From the NCBI GenBank assembly GCA_019925095.2, contig CM034405.1, positions 13,851,401 to 13,915,400 of the forward strand: a DNA stretch of 64,000 nucleotides, read 5' to 3'. Position 1 is the stretch's first letter; each line of letters starts with the position of its first letter. Of the stretch, positions 45,862 through 57,090 are shown piece by piece. A program made the translations under genes and the position numbers. This DNA comes from Dendrolimus kikuchii (lineage: Eukaryota; Arthropoda; Insecta; Lepidoptera; Lasiocampidae). Below the pieces are notes generated by a model. It searched no databases, had not been told where the DNA came from, and saw only the letters and a program-made list of their open reading frames with translations.

Positions 45862-46084
45862 TAAATTACTTTAGAGGAACTCCGTGGATTTTTATAAAAA
45901 GATGTGGTTTAAACTTTTACAGCGTCTTTGTATTTTTATACGAAATACAAGTAAAATTTCTTTCTCGGTCCTGCCTTTTTTTTACTTGGGGAAATGCGTT
46001 GCCATACGGTCAGCCGCGTGGAGAATCATCGCGGCCGGTGTGTGGGGCTTCCCCGACACCGATAAATTCGTAAAATAAAAAAAA

Positions 46085-46330
46085 TATAATAACAGCCCAT
46101 AAACGTCCCACTTGTCCAAGACGGCTTGGCGGGTTTTACACATCGGTTATCTCGATGTGTAGGTTTCATTGCGATGTCTACCTTCACCGCTGTTAGCATG
46201 TGGTAATTGTAACGTTATGCACATTAGGTCAGAAAACTTCCTAAGTAGTGCATGCGTTCCGGCTAAGATCGAACCTGTGCCCTTTGAGTTTGGAACGCGT
46301 TCGCTAGCCATTACGCTACCACGACTTTTG
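46085..46330 (-). mobile_element. tRNA-derived SINE, family 1, copy 5 (minus)
   Basis: Minus strand: AGCGTAATGGCTAGCG, then GGTTCGATCTTAGCCGG as decayed B box, then the shared body through CGAGATAACCGATGTG. 45978-46066, just upstream, resembles the LINE tail at 12734. Confidence 0.75.
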
Positions 46331-47435
46331 TGGTGTAAAATGTGAAAAATTAACAAAATGAAATTGGTTTGTGGTATTTGAAACATGTGGGGTATGTACA
46401 ATATGTACTAATCTGTACTAAGCCAAGATTACCATATAGTAAGTAATAACCATTCTACATTGAAAGCTTCATAAAATAAATATATATTTTTTGTTCATAC
46501 AAAAATCTAAAATTGATTATTCGTTTTTGGAACGTACACCTAACTGCTAACATAATGCGCGCACATTATGTACCCGTACGCCTTACGCACATGCCAGTGC
46601 CTTTTAATGTGCGTGCGCATAATCAACTAGGGCGATGGAACACTTCCTCGTTTTTCCCTATTATGTCCTTTTGCCTTTGGAAATTTAGAATAGTACCAAA
46701 GGACTCAAAATGTTTGATTGATATCGCCAATTTTGATCATTACTGACCGAATGTCGATCGATATCGATGAACATTTACACTCAATCAGCCTTCCCAATTG
46801 TTGCGGATCAGATCTGATCGATTTAATTACTTTATCGATTGTAATGATTGTATGATATGACTCGATAGAATAACGTGGTGTGTAAATACCTTAACGCGCC
46901 TACTGTTTTCATGACTCTAAATAACCTCACAGCTGTTTACCAGGGTTGCGCGAGCTATTATTTAAAAAATATTTGAATATTTCAAAAACTTGGTTTTCTT
47001 AAAACTGTAAGAACAAAAGTTTTGCATTATTCATTCATATATTCGGCTTAATGCAGGGCAAGCTTATTACCCTGTATACCTATACTATATTGATTTTAAA
47101 AAATACGAAAATGTAATACAGATCGATATATAACTTATGATGTTTCTTGCGACTTTGTCCGGTTGTTTTTACACACGTAATATCCCCCATATAAGGAATT
47201 ACGGTTGCCCATATCAATTTACGTCCCCAATATCACGCCCTCTAAGATTGGGTTTCGAGACAAAAGAAAGCTTATGTCCTTTCCTAAGATACAATCTTAC
47301 GTTCTTTAATTAATGTCCAATCAGCTGTTTAGTCGTAAAAAGCTAACATCCAAACAGATTCCAATATCTATGTAGGTAATTGGTGTTTGTAATTAGTATA
47401 GTGTCCATACCAATTGAGTATTTGGCACATTAATC
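46331..47435. other. AT-rich DNA with one short hairpin
   Basis: Inverted arms ATAATGCGCGCACATT (46552-46567) and AATGTGCGTGCGCATAAT (46606-46623). No gene is supported, and the overlapping 77-codon frame is featureless. Confidence 0.35.
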
Positions 47436-47699
47436 ATATAAATATTAAATATTATAAACGCGAAAGTTTGTAAGAATGTATCTTTGGAAATATAGATGTA
47501 TGAATGTATGTTTGTTACTCTTTCACGCAAAAAGTACTGAATGGATTTTGATGAAACTTTACAGTAATATAGCTTATACATCAGAATAACACATAGGCTA
47601 TAATTATAATATCTTTATAATTTATAAAGATATATTGTGAATTATCCAAAATATAACGATTTTTCATCACCACGCGGGTGAAGCCGCGGGCGCAGCTAG
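47436..47699 (+). mobile_element. Non-autonomous Helitron-like element, copy 4 (short type)
   Basis: The 5' part TATTATAAACGCGAAAGTTT and the 3' end GAAGCCGCGGGCGCAGCTAG followed by T are typical of short lepidopteran Helitron-like elements. The first bases (TC) are decayed. Confidence 0.7.
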
Positions 47700-47993
47700 T
47701 TGGCAATAAATTCTAAAACAATATACAATACCTTTCTATCAACTTTCAAAATTTCATGATAATTATTTTAATTATTGTTTATACAATAATCGATACACTA
47801 TTTGACTCGATAGAATTATGACGTCACAACGTTTTGTATAATGATAAATGATGTATCTATTAATTTGATTTTGAAATACTTAATTTTCACGGCTATCAGT
47901 TTAAAGTTAGACTCTGTCTCACGGTTTAAAGGCGTGTGCATATTATAATTCGCGGCTGACGGACGCGGCTGAGGGGCGTGGCTTAGAACTTGT

Positions 47994-48255
47994 CAGGAGC
48001 AGCCGTAGATCATTAGCATTTTGTATCTTTTTGATAATAGCGTACCTAATTGTAATCAATTTCAGAAGTATTAATGGAAAGTCGATTTCTAGACCCGAGT
48101 TTATTTTGAAAGCAAACAGGCAACACAGTTTATATTGCATTCCATTTTTATCTAGACGTGATTCGCCCTCGAAAATTGTACTTTATTTTATCCCGGAAAT
48201 TATTTCATTTTCCGGAATTAAAAATTCTATGTCCATTCTCGGTATTGAGACTACT
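47994..48255. repeat. 270-bp duplicated unit, copy 2
   Basis: Partner of 43886-44155, with the same order of blocks (GTAGATCATTAGCATTTTGT, GGAAAGTCGATTTCTAGACC, TTTTATCCCGGAAATTATTT). Its right side is cut by the mariner element. Confidence 0.7.
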
Positions 48256-48319
48256 ACAATATGTACTACTCTGTCAAAAAGTACAGGGAAAAGGTCAATA
48301 TTACACAAAATGTTAGTTA

Positions 48320-49611
48320 TTCATTGAAATTTATTTTATCATCTTCAAAGTATGCTCCTTCAGAAACGATACACTTACGCCAAGGAATAATCCAATCATC
48401 AAAACATTTTTTAAACGCTTTTTCTGGAATTGAGTTTAGTTCTCGTCGCGAATTCTCTTTTATGTCTTCTACTAAATGCCGACGGGTGCCACGAAGTGGT
48501 ATCTTGTGTTTAGGAAAAAGAAAGAAGTCAGCTGGAGCCATACCTGTTGAATAAGGTGGTTGCTCGATGATATTTATTGAGTTTTTAGTCAAAAATTCGT
48601 TTACAATGATGGCGTCGCGAATTCTCCTTTATGCCTTCTACCCCGAATGAAAACGAGTGCCACCAAGTGGTAATTTGAGTTTAGGAAAAAGAAAGAAGTC
48701 GCCTGGAGCTTTATCTGGTGAATAAGGTGGTTGCTCGATGGTATCTGTTGAGTTTTTGGTCAAAGCTTCGTTTACAATGATGGCGTCGTGAATTCTCCTT
48801 TATGTCTTCTACCGAATGAAGACAGGTGTCACGAAGTCGTAATTTGAGTTTAAGTAAAAGAAAGAAGTCGGCTGGAGCCATATCTAGTGAATAAGATGGT
48901 TTCTCAATGGTATTTGTTGAGTTTTTGGTCTAAAATTCGTTCACAATGATGACCTTGTGCGAAGGCACATTATCGTGGTGCAAAATCCAAGAATTTTCTT
49001 TCCACAAATCTGGCCTTTTTCGTCGAATTTGGTCTCTTAAACGCCGCATAACGCTCGAATAATATACTTTATTTACCGTCGGAGCTTCCGGTGAGAATTC
49101 CGAGAACAATACACCGCTATAGTCAAAGAAAACAGTCAACGTGATTTTGACTTTTGATCGACTTTGGCGTAGTTTTTTCGGTTTCCGTTCAGTTGGAAGG
49201 CCCCACTCCGAAGCTTGTTGGCTAGTTTGCATGTCAAACTCGTAAACCCACGTCTCGCCATCAGTAACAATGCGTTTCATGAATGTTGGGTCGTAATTGA
49301 CTCGTTCTAGCATGTCCACAGCGATTCTTAGTTCGACGTTCAGCGGCTATTTCTTTCAAACTTGAAAGAGGATTTTCAGTCACTGTTTCCTTACTTTTGC
49401 GATGTTAACTTCAGTTGAAGACGTTGATAGCCTACCAGGGCGAGGCAAATCTTCCAACATATCTCAACCGCTTTTGAATATTTTGTACCACTCATAAGCA
49501 CGTGTTTTTGATGTAAGTCGATTCACCATAAGCCTTCTGTAACATTTTCAGTGTCTCTAAACACGAAATTCCATTGGCGATACAAACTCTTTGATCGATG
49601 TTTTTATCCAT
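48320..49611 (-). pseudogene. mariner transposase (DD34D), broken and partly triplicated
   Basis: Minus-strand relic of a mariner transposase. The N-terminus near 49611 reads MDKNIDQRVC then NGISCLETLKMLQKAYGEST, the helix-turn-helix region. 48930-49319 carries VTDGETWVYEF (first Asp), FFDYSGVLFSEF, and ILHHDNVPSH (second Asp). The third catalytic Asp lies in the APADFF motif, 34 residues on when the first unit after the second Asp is read. That unit, with the motif, is present three times in tandem (48784-48952, 48613-48783, 48444-48612), with the Asp kept in all three (APADFF, APGDFF, APADFF). The final ~90 codons (48317-48592) end in DDWIIPWRKCIVSEGAYFED. Stops and frame changes occur throughout. 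Confidence 0.85.
48444..48952 (-). repeat. Three tandem ~170-bp units within the mariner coding region
   Basis: Units start CGTCGCGAATTCTC at 48444 and 48613 and CGTCGTGAATTCTCC at 48784 (periods 169 and 171). Each contains GAAAAAG/GTAAAAG-AAAGAAGTC and ends TT(T/C)ACAATGAT. They differ by many substitutions, so the triplication is not recent. Confidence 0.85.
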
Positions 49612-49806
49612 TAAGAAATTCGTAATACACATTAGATATGATCTAACTAAAAACAGCACTATATTTAATCTAAATGACCGATGCAACTCAAATTCCGGGC
49701 CAAAATGAAAAACAGTTGTGCCCATCTAACACACAAAAAAACAAACAATTAAATTTGGAACCATAAACAAATTCATTCATTCCCGATACTTTTTTAACAG
49801 AATGTA

Positions 49807-50696
49807 TAAATCTCCTATATACACATTCATCCATTTATATATGTTTTTAATATTAGATAAACAGAACACAAACGTTTATAAGATTGACATGCCTTTAAAT
49901 ACGGAAATAAAGAGCCTAAAAATTCATCTATTAATAAATCAGAGATTAAAATTTAAATATATGGGCATAGGTTATCGTAAAACCACTTATTAACTTGAAA
50001 TAAAGTAACGTGCAGGCATCTCGTGTGTTTAACAAATGATTCAAAAAATATGTAACCTTAACAGGTGGAAGGTTACGTAGCCATTTCAATATTTATTGGT
50101 GTCGTCCATTAAAAAACCATCACAGCATGTTACGAGTAAATATAACCACTTATTGCTCGATTTGGAGGACAAGTTTTGCCTTTCTTAGGGTTGTTACGCT
50201 ATTAAAATAAGACATCTTGGCAATGAAACCTTGGATATTTTAATTAATTTTTCAATACATTTGCTCATAAAATGCATTTACGAACCCTGTATACATTGTT
50301 CGAAAGTTAAAAATTACCCACCACACCACGGAACGTGCGGTAAAATAAATAACTATCACCTAAGTAGCAATCTGACCACATGGTATGCGGTTAATAGCTA
50401 CTTACGTGAAAAAAATATAAGAATTCCACCACAGAGTTTTACATGACGAAAATAAATAAACTGAATAATTAAACCTCCTGAGAAGCGCTTTTGATCAATG
50501 AATTTGTCTCACTTTAAATATAGAATAGAGGAAATGAGACGTAAAATGTAGTTCTAGATTTTCACCATGCGCATGTGGCACCATTTGCAAATAAATGTGC
50601 GCCATTTACATATAAGAAACGCCAAAGATTATTGCGACCTTCTGACTGATATTTGTATTTGTTCCATTATCATTTGTACTGTTTTCTCGCAAATGT
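49807..50696. other. AT-rich DNA, nothing recognised
   Basis: Two plus frames of 63 and 71 codons have no family features. Confidence 0.3.
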
Positions 50697-51018
50697 AGCG
50701 GTGCGGGGAGATGCAGACCGGTGCGGTGCGATGCGATGCGGTGTTGTCCGGACCGGTGCAATGTGGTGCGGTGCGGTGTGGTGCGGAGGGGACCGATGTA
50801 ATGAGGGGTGGCGCGATGTTGCGCCGTGCGATATGTTGCGGTTTGGTGCGTTACAGTGCGGTGCGGTGTGGCGAGGAGTGACTTGATGCGGCGCGATTTT
50901 AATGCGGTACGGTGCGTTGCGATCCGATACAGATTGCGATGCAGTACGTACCATACCAAACCTCACCGCACCGCACCGATTCGCACCGCACCGCATCACA
51001 CCAAGTCGTATCGCGCCT
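50697..51018. repeat. (GTGCG)n degenerate minisatellite with strand inversion
   Basis: 50697-50935 is a degenerate array of GTGCG/GCGGT pentamers (GGTGCGGTGCGATGCGATGC). At about 50955 it switches to the complementary CACCG/CGCAC orientation (CTCACCGCACCGCACCGATT) until ~51018. All overlapping frames of 69-117 codons on both strands (Arg/Thr/Ala/Pro/His-rich or Cys/Gly/Val-rich) come from the repeat. Confidence 0.8.
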
Positions 51019-52235
51019 TTTCAAACACTTTCGAAACTTTTACTTTTTCTCAAAAGTATCCATCGTAGATATTGAACTTACATTTCATACGTATCGAATA
51101 TCAGCCAAATCGGTCCAATAGTTGTTCCCTGAAAGCATAACAGCCAAACAGGAAAATATAGTTTTTGCCGGTAACTATCCCATTTTCGGGATGAAAAGTA
51201 TTCTATGTCCATACTCGGCATTGCAAATGTATATACACTAAGTTTCTAGCCAAAAGTACTATATCGACTTGGCCTCATAATTCACCAAATGCGGTAGCGG
51301 GCGGCGCACCCGCGTCGAGCGCGAGCGCAGAGGGGAAAGCTGCATTCATTTGCTGGCAGGGGGGATGGAAGTCGCAGACTCAATGTCTCGCGCTACATTA
51401 TTACTATTTTCATTGCGAGGCTGGCCAACAAGCAGACGGCCTATCTAATGGAAGGTGACTTATAGACGTTTCCGACACCAGGAGCGAAGCCAACGCGTTG
51501 ACAGCCTTTAGGATAGTATAGAGGGGATAGGATAGGAAGGATGGATTAAAAATAGGTTCGAGGGATCAGACAGGGAACATGATAGAGGAAATGGGATGAG
51601 TGAACGGGAAGTGAGTCATTTATACTCTCATTCATAGTACGAAACACGATTAGCTCAAGGCTAACCGATTCACGCCCATATTCTATGCACGCAGACTCTA
51701 CCACGTCCAAAAATGGAGTATTAAATAGTGAATGGAAAATACAACCCTACATAAAATAGTTACGTCATTATATATTGTGATTTGGTACAATCTTCAACCG
51801 AGGCCAATTCAATATGTCGAACAATTTTAATTACTCTCGTAACAGCCCTAGGACTGTACTCAGTTACTTCAGTTTGCTCAGTCACACTATCTGACAATGA
51901 GTACACACGTCATCTACTGGGAAATAAAACAACGATTTCACAAGTGTGTGACCTATAAACCAAATAAATATTACAAAAACAGGCCAAGTGCATATCGGAC
52001 CTGGTACATTGAAGGGTTCCAATGAAGCGACGACCGTTCAGTGTTTTTACATAGTCCTAAAAAGCACCTAACCGAAAAGAACCCAAATATCAAACTATTG
52101 TACCTAGGTGAATCAAAAAGTTCTAAGAAATGTATATAAAAAAAATATATAAATATATATAAAACCTATAGAACCTTTTTAGGAGAAGTTCGATATTCAA
52201 ATTAAAGAGTGTCAATCATACAACTTTTTTTGTTG
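51019..52235. other. Mixed intergenic DNA
   Basis: 51070-51250 has short blocks typical of dispersed repeats (TATCAGCCAAATCGGTCCAA, AAAGTATTCTATGTCCATAC). 51290-51400 is a small GC-rich patch. 51424-51535 has AGCAGACGGCCTATCTAATG and GCCAACGCGTTGACAGCCTT, distantly related to family A and to 62690-62830. The rest is AT-rich. Confidence 0.4.
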
Positions 52236-53640
52236 TTGAAGCAAGAGGAATACATTTCCTACAAAACCGGGCCCCTTGTTGGGGTTACACCTTACGCGGG
52301 GAGATTAAGCGCCGTGAGACTTATGTGGGATTCTGATAAAGACATTCTCAACTACACTACTATACCTGAACATGCCTCCCATATGCCCGTGCTTGGAAGA
52401 AAATGAGTTTTCACACGTAGTTACACCCATGTTCATCCACGTTTCAAGGCCTGAGTCACCCCGGGACGCGGGAGTGACCAACTTCATCAACAGAGCTTAG
52501 ATCCACCGCATCACCAAATGCTGGTAGACCCCTGTAATGGAATCACGAGAGGATATTTTGCACATATTTGCGCCTTCGGAGGCCAGTCTAACGTCGGCGT
52601 CCGGGGGTCGCATACGCACCTCTCTCCCTCAATCGTTCGGCAGTCTCTTTGCGAGTATTACTGCCTCGCAGAAAGCCTTTGCCACCCCTCAATGATCGCC
52701 GCTGTGAAGAATAGCCTTAACCAAGTCCCCCAGCGAGTCAATCGGCCCTACTATGGCCTCGAGCTTGAATGTCTGAGGTTGCCATGCAGCGCATTCGACC
52801 AGCGTGTGAAATGCGTCTCGTGCACCGCCCTTACAGCACTGAGGGGAAAGCAGACAGCCCACAATCTGATGTGGATACTTATCGAAGCACCCGTTCCCGG
52901 TAAATATTTGCGTCATTCTAAAGGTCAGAGTCCCGCGTTACCGCGCGACCCATCGCTGTAGGTAGGGACGCACCGCCTCCACGGGATCTACCGACTTCAG
53001 GAGATTCCTAATTCCCTTTGCCATATTAGGATCATGGTCGCGGTTATCTGCGTCCTGACCGTCCCTAACTCTGCCCGGCAATAAACCAGGCCCCTAGCAA
53101 GGGCATCCAGTCGGATGCGTTGAGCTTTGGCAAGGACGTCCGACTGGAGAGGCCAGGGCGGATCACCTGCCAAGAGTGTCGCCGCAGTCCGCGATACTGT
53201 ACGATATCGCCCACATAGATTTCACCGCTAGGACCCGCTGAGCTCTTCTCAGCAGAGTCCTATTGTGGCGGTGTAGTGCATGGTTCCAGACAAATGCACC
53301 GTACAGTATCATACTCCGAAGGATGCCAGAAAACAGCTTCCGAGCCATCCCGCCTGGTGCCCCACCTTAATCAACTTGGGGACAAGCTGTTTAAAGTGAC
53401 TTTTGAACAGCCATTTCCCATCGAGAACCAGCCCCAGATATTTCATTTCGGACTTAATGAGAATAAAAACCCCTGAACTGTAACGGACAAGTCAGCAGGG
53501 GGGGGGGTTCCGGAAACGGCTATGGCACATGAGAGCCTCTGTTTTCGCGGGGAAGACCCTCATGCCCAGCCTATAAATAAGTGGGACCACAGTCGCCAAC
53601 CAGAAGTTTATGATGTCTTACTCGAAGACCGGCTATAAAC
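52236..53640 (-). mobile_element. R1-type LINE, decayed copy (minus)
   Basis: The minus strand from ~53600 to ~52520 follows the 8658 copy: LGMRVFPAKTEALM, then RNPP-ADLSVTVQG, KLFSGILRSMILYGAFVW, and TQIFTGNGCFDKY. The 3' untranslated part resembles 1191-1461 (GTAACTACGT, GGGCATATGGGAGG). The T-run at 52222-52230 is probably the tail. Flanking AAAGAGT on both sides is only a weak candidate duplication. Confidence 0.7.
52510..53600 (-). pseudogene. R1-type LINE pol C-terminus, frameshifted
   Basis: Minus-strand relic of the same protein region as the 372-codon frame at 8653-9771. Readable pieces are 53163-53348 (MARKLFSGILRSMILYGAFV then HNRTLLRRAQRVLAVK) and 52689-52916 (MTQIFTGNGCFDKYPHQIVG then FHTLVECAAW). 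The CCHC knuckle is damaged: the second Cys is lost (CCKGG), while His and the last Cys remain. The parts lie in different frames with stops between, and a nine-C run at 53505 corresponds to RNPPADL in the intact copy and shows slippage. Catalytic palm absent. Confidence 0.75.
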
Positions 53641-54285
53641 ACAAAGAGTTTAGCGATCGACAATAGCTGGTTATATCTTAGTACTTAGAAAATTATATAA
53701 TAAAATAAAAATATAGGGATTTTTAGCTTCTCGGCACACTTCAAATATGAAAATATGATAGACAATATCCTCGAAAAAATATAGGAGGAATACGCAAAAT
53801 TTACATTAAAAAAACCTGTATAAATACAAAGACGGAATGGATATGACGATTCCACAAGGAAGAGCACTAATAATCAAATATAAATAATAGACATACATTT
53901 CGAACAATAACATTTTCAATATTATTGGCGAACACCCAATTTTCGACTGCAAGAATCAGTTCTGTACAGTTAGGAAACTGGTTCACGGAGAGATAGAAAT
54001 TCGTTAACAGAGAAGTTACAATGCTCCAACTTTAACTTGCCGCTCTATAAATCCATTTATCTCCGGACTGTGACAAGTAGACTTTACTATCTCTATCTAC
54101 TTCAAAGAATAGTTAATGAAAAGAATTAAATAAATATATAAATTTCTCTAAAAGTTGAGTAGTAAGGTCCATTCTAATATTCCTGTGAAGTCTATATCAT
54201 TTTAATCAACCTATTAAATAATGAAAGTAAATAGGACGATATTGACCAGTTTGTGATAAGTATTTCAGGCGCCAATCCAATTTTA
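53641..54285. other. AT-rich DNA, nothing recognised
   Basis: No supported gene or repeat. Confidence 0.3.
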
Positions 54286-54622
54286 TCCGTGCAGGAACGG
54301 AGAAAGAATCCAATATCCTGCGGCCGGAGGACCTGTCGTAAGAGGCGACAAAACAACCCACCATCCAGGTCGTAGGGTTTTCCTATCTGGATGGCTACCA
54401 CCCCTGGGCTAGAGTATGCCGCCATAACAACCTTGAGTTGTGTTCCGGCCATTAGTGGCCAGGTCTATAGGTATATATAGTTTTCCTTAAGAGAGCCGCA
54501 ACGCATTTATAGCACTTTTGATGTTGCAAATGTCCATAGGTGATGGCATAGATAATAACACCATGGTAACTGCTTGCCATCAGGTGGGCCGCCTGCCTAT
54601 CTGTTCACTTCATGCAATAAAT
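54286..54622 (+). mobile_element. Family A retroposon, copy 6
   Basis: ATCCGTGCAGGAACGGAG to CATGCAATAAATAAAA. It carries two small insertions relative to other copies (TAGGTATATATAG near 54468 and ATAGATAATAACACCATGG near 54547). Older than copies 3, 5 and 9. Confidence 0.75.
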
Positions 54623-54754
54623 AAAAGCCAAGCGGTGTATAAGCTTTAAGTTTTTCAACAGAAACTAAGTATCTCGGGGCCTTTCTTATGTCTAGATGTT
54701 ACCTATAATAACTTATTCATGAAAATGCTTTTATATAACGTGTAATCATAAATT

Positions 54755-55052
54755 TGTGGTAGTTTAGTGGTTAAAGAATTTTCATCTCAAACTTACGTAT
54801 ATCCTGGCCGGGAAAGATGCACCAAAAAGGCGGTTTTCCGACTTAAGTAATATGCATATTGTTACAATTATCACGTGCCTGCGGTGAATGTATATCCACA
54901 AAATATCGTGATGAAACCTTTACATCCAGATAACTGATGTTTTAAACCCGCCATGCCGCGTTGTACCAGCATGTCGGAAATATTGATCATTTCCCTAAAA
55001 AACTTGGGAGGCCCAAACCCAGCAGTGGGACATTTATAAGCTCTTATTATTA
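54755..55052 (+). mobile_element. tRNA-derived SINE, family 1, copy 6 (decayed)
   Basis: Head TGGTAGTTTAGTGGTTAAAG with an A-box-like core, B-box region lost (ATATCCTGGCCGGGAAAG). The body has ATATGCATATTGTTACAATT and CCCAGCAGTGGGACATTTAT and ends (TTA)n. Confidence 0.65.
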
Positions 55053-55482
55053 ATAATCATAAATAATACATTTTAGAACTCTTATCTGTTTAAAAGTTTG
55101 TCTCGAAGAGGCTCCGAATCGGCAAACGGATCCATTTAAAATTCTATGGATTAAAACAAGATTTTTCTGGAATTTTCGTGTTGAATTTTGATATCTTCTA
55201 AGGTTCAAAAGGTACGAATATAAAGTCCAAGACACGCGCAAAACCGCGTTATTTGAGTTTGTGACATGAGTGCGTTAACCATTAAATGACTTTTAATTAA
55301 AATATTTAAAAAAAAAAATGACAATTACTTTACTTATCGGAGTCTTAAGCCGCGTGTAACCGAACGGATGCAGTAACTAGGGTTCCCAACCGTACTATAA
55401 TATATAGTATGTTTTAGCCAATAGTATATGGTACCATATATTATCAAAAAGCAACGCTTTGGGAGGCCTCGCGAAGTTTTCT

Positions 55483-55930
55483 ACATACATACATACATAC
55501 ATACATAACTTCAGGCCAGTTCAAAAAAAGAGCGCCATTCAGGCTTATTCTTACACACCTCACTTGCTTCTTTGACATTCATAACTCTTGTCATGCACGC
55601 TCGTCTGTTCTTAAGGCTCCTGACATCACCTTCTGCTAGTACACGATCACATTGATCATGGAAGGTGTGTCGTGGCCTTCCACGACTTCTGCATCCATCC
55701 ACTTTTGCATTGTATATCTGTTTAGTCATTCTTTCATCATGCCCGAACCACCAGAGCATTTCTTTCCTTACCTTCACCCCGACACTCTCCTTCAGACTCT
55801 CTTTCTTAGTTCGGTATTACGAACGCGGTCCGCGAGCGTCATTCCGCAGATTTTGCGCAGTGCTTGCATCTCAACCGCGTTTACTCTACTTTCATGCTCT
55901 CTCTTCCATACCCAACTCTCGCTTCCATAC
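55483..55930 (-). mobile_element. RTE-type LINE 3' end (minus)
   Basis: On the minus strand it ends in a (ATGT)n tail (55483-55506 on plus as CATACATAC...), the same tail as at 6368 and 11541. Heavily 5'-truncated. Confidence 0.8.
55511..55925 (-). pseudogene. RTE-type reverse transcriptase C-terminus
   Basis: The minus strand encodes SWVWKREHESRVNAVEMQAL then KICGMTLADRVRNTELRKRV. A frame break near 55785 is followed by KEMLWWFGHDERMTKQIYNA, CRSRGRPRHTFHDQCDRVL and NRRACMTRVMNVKEASEVCK. The order ESxVNAVEMxxLRxxCGxxxxDRxRN - RWFGHxERM - RGRPRxxxxDQ - NRRACMxxxMxVxEAxxxC is the well-known tail of RTE-type LINE reverse transcriptases in insects. It lacks the catalytic core and its final codons before the tail are lost. 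Plus-strand frames over it are shadows. Confidence 0.8.
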
Positions 55931-56765
55931 GCTTTCTACATAGTGATAATTAATTAATCACTGATTACTTATGTGTGTTTTACCACAAAAGTCTGGCATG
56001 TTTTTAACTAAACAACATTCATAAATAACATTACATCCTTACATGGATATTAAGTCTTTAGTTTTCGAACAGATGGCGTTAGTTGTAACAGACAATCCAG
56101 TTGATATTACACATGTCTTATTAAATTTATAATTTTTAGAATATGACATTTATTATGATAAATAACACATCTAGAGATAAATTGAAATTACTACCTACGT
56201 CAAAACCCAAACCTGAAAGTGTGATAGTTTCTCAATAAAGCGTACCACAAAAATGCATTGATTGTGGGATAGTGTTAGACTTCCTTCGCTCGCCCTGATT
56301 ACAGGAAAATAATTACAAAAGGTACTAGGTATATATTCTTCATTAATTCATGCTTTTTGTTCTGATTCTTATGAATATTTTCAAAAAAAATAGATCTTTG
56401 CTGGCCAAACCAAAAAGTAGTAATAAATACACATGAAAATTTCAATACTGAAATAAATAATGAAAATTCAAAGTGTGCTTTTTCCTTGAAACTTCCCAAA
56501 AGTACTATATTTTTACAGCTTAATAACAATTTTTTTTTTTCAAAGAAGATGGCAACCCTAACAGTAAAGTAACATGCTCTAATGTAGACACCGACATTGA
56601 TATTCGCTTTGTTTGTATGTAAGCTCGTTGCAAGCACGCCGCGTACCGCTCGCCTCGATCTTGCGAGCCCCGTACACATTATGATTTTTGGTTACAAAAA
56701 CGTTACGATTCGCAGGTGAGTACGCGGCTTTATAAACAAACACGAAAAAAGCCGTGGCTAACAAG
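55931..56765. other. AT-rich DNA with an unsupported 126-codon frame
   Basis: The minus frame 56299-56679 is Phe/Lys/Asn-rich with no domain and no homologous copy in the window. I treat it as chance. Confidence 0.3.
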
Positions 56766-57045
56766 TTTTTATTTTTTTTATTGCGTGAGTTCGGGAGACC
56801 GGAGACGGCCTACCTGGAAAGTGGTTACCATCGCATCGCCAATGTGATGTCGCTCTCTAAAGGGATCCTGGAATCTGGACACCAATGCCGGAACACAACT
56901 TGAGGTTCTTATGGCGGCATACTCTTGACTGGAGGTGGTAGTCATCCAGACGGGCTAATACCCTACCACCTGGCCGTGGATTGTTTTATGGCCTCTTACG
57001 ACAGGCTGCCTGGCTGAATAAAATTTCCAGCACGGATAACTAGCA
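56766..57045 (-). mobile_element. Family A retroposon, copy 7 (minus, decayed)
   Basis: T-run, GCGTGAGTTCGGGAGACCGG, then ATGCCGGAACACAACTTGAG, CCTCTTACGACAGGCTGCCT and CCAGCACGGATAAC. Internal deletions are present. Confidence 0.65.
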
Positions 57046-57090
57046 CCTAATAGATAATCGCTTTTCTTTAGGACATTTCTTTCTATTTAT

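Larger units (their letters stand above)
48266..49804 (-). mobile_element. mariner-type DNA transposon with internal triplication
   Basis: Ends CTACTCTGTCAAAAAGTACA and, inverted, CATTCTGTTAAAAAAGTATC, flanked by TA (48264-48265 and 49805-49806). 1.54 kb overall; removing two extra copies of an internal ~170-bp unit leaves about 1.2 kb, near the usual mariner size. Confidence 0.8.

Noticed and set aside
48444..48952. CRISPR-like array of regularly spaced repeats
   Set aside because: Only three ~170-bp contiguous units without spacers, all matching mariner coding sequence.
50606..51121. Several 69-117-codon frames on both strands, rich in His/Arg/Thr/Pro or Cys/Gly
   Set aside because: All are translations of the GTGCG pentamer array; composition is repeat-driven.
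56299..56679. 126-codon minus frame
   Set aside because: Phe/Lys/Asn-rich with no motif; low-complexity composition.
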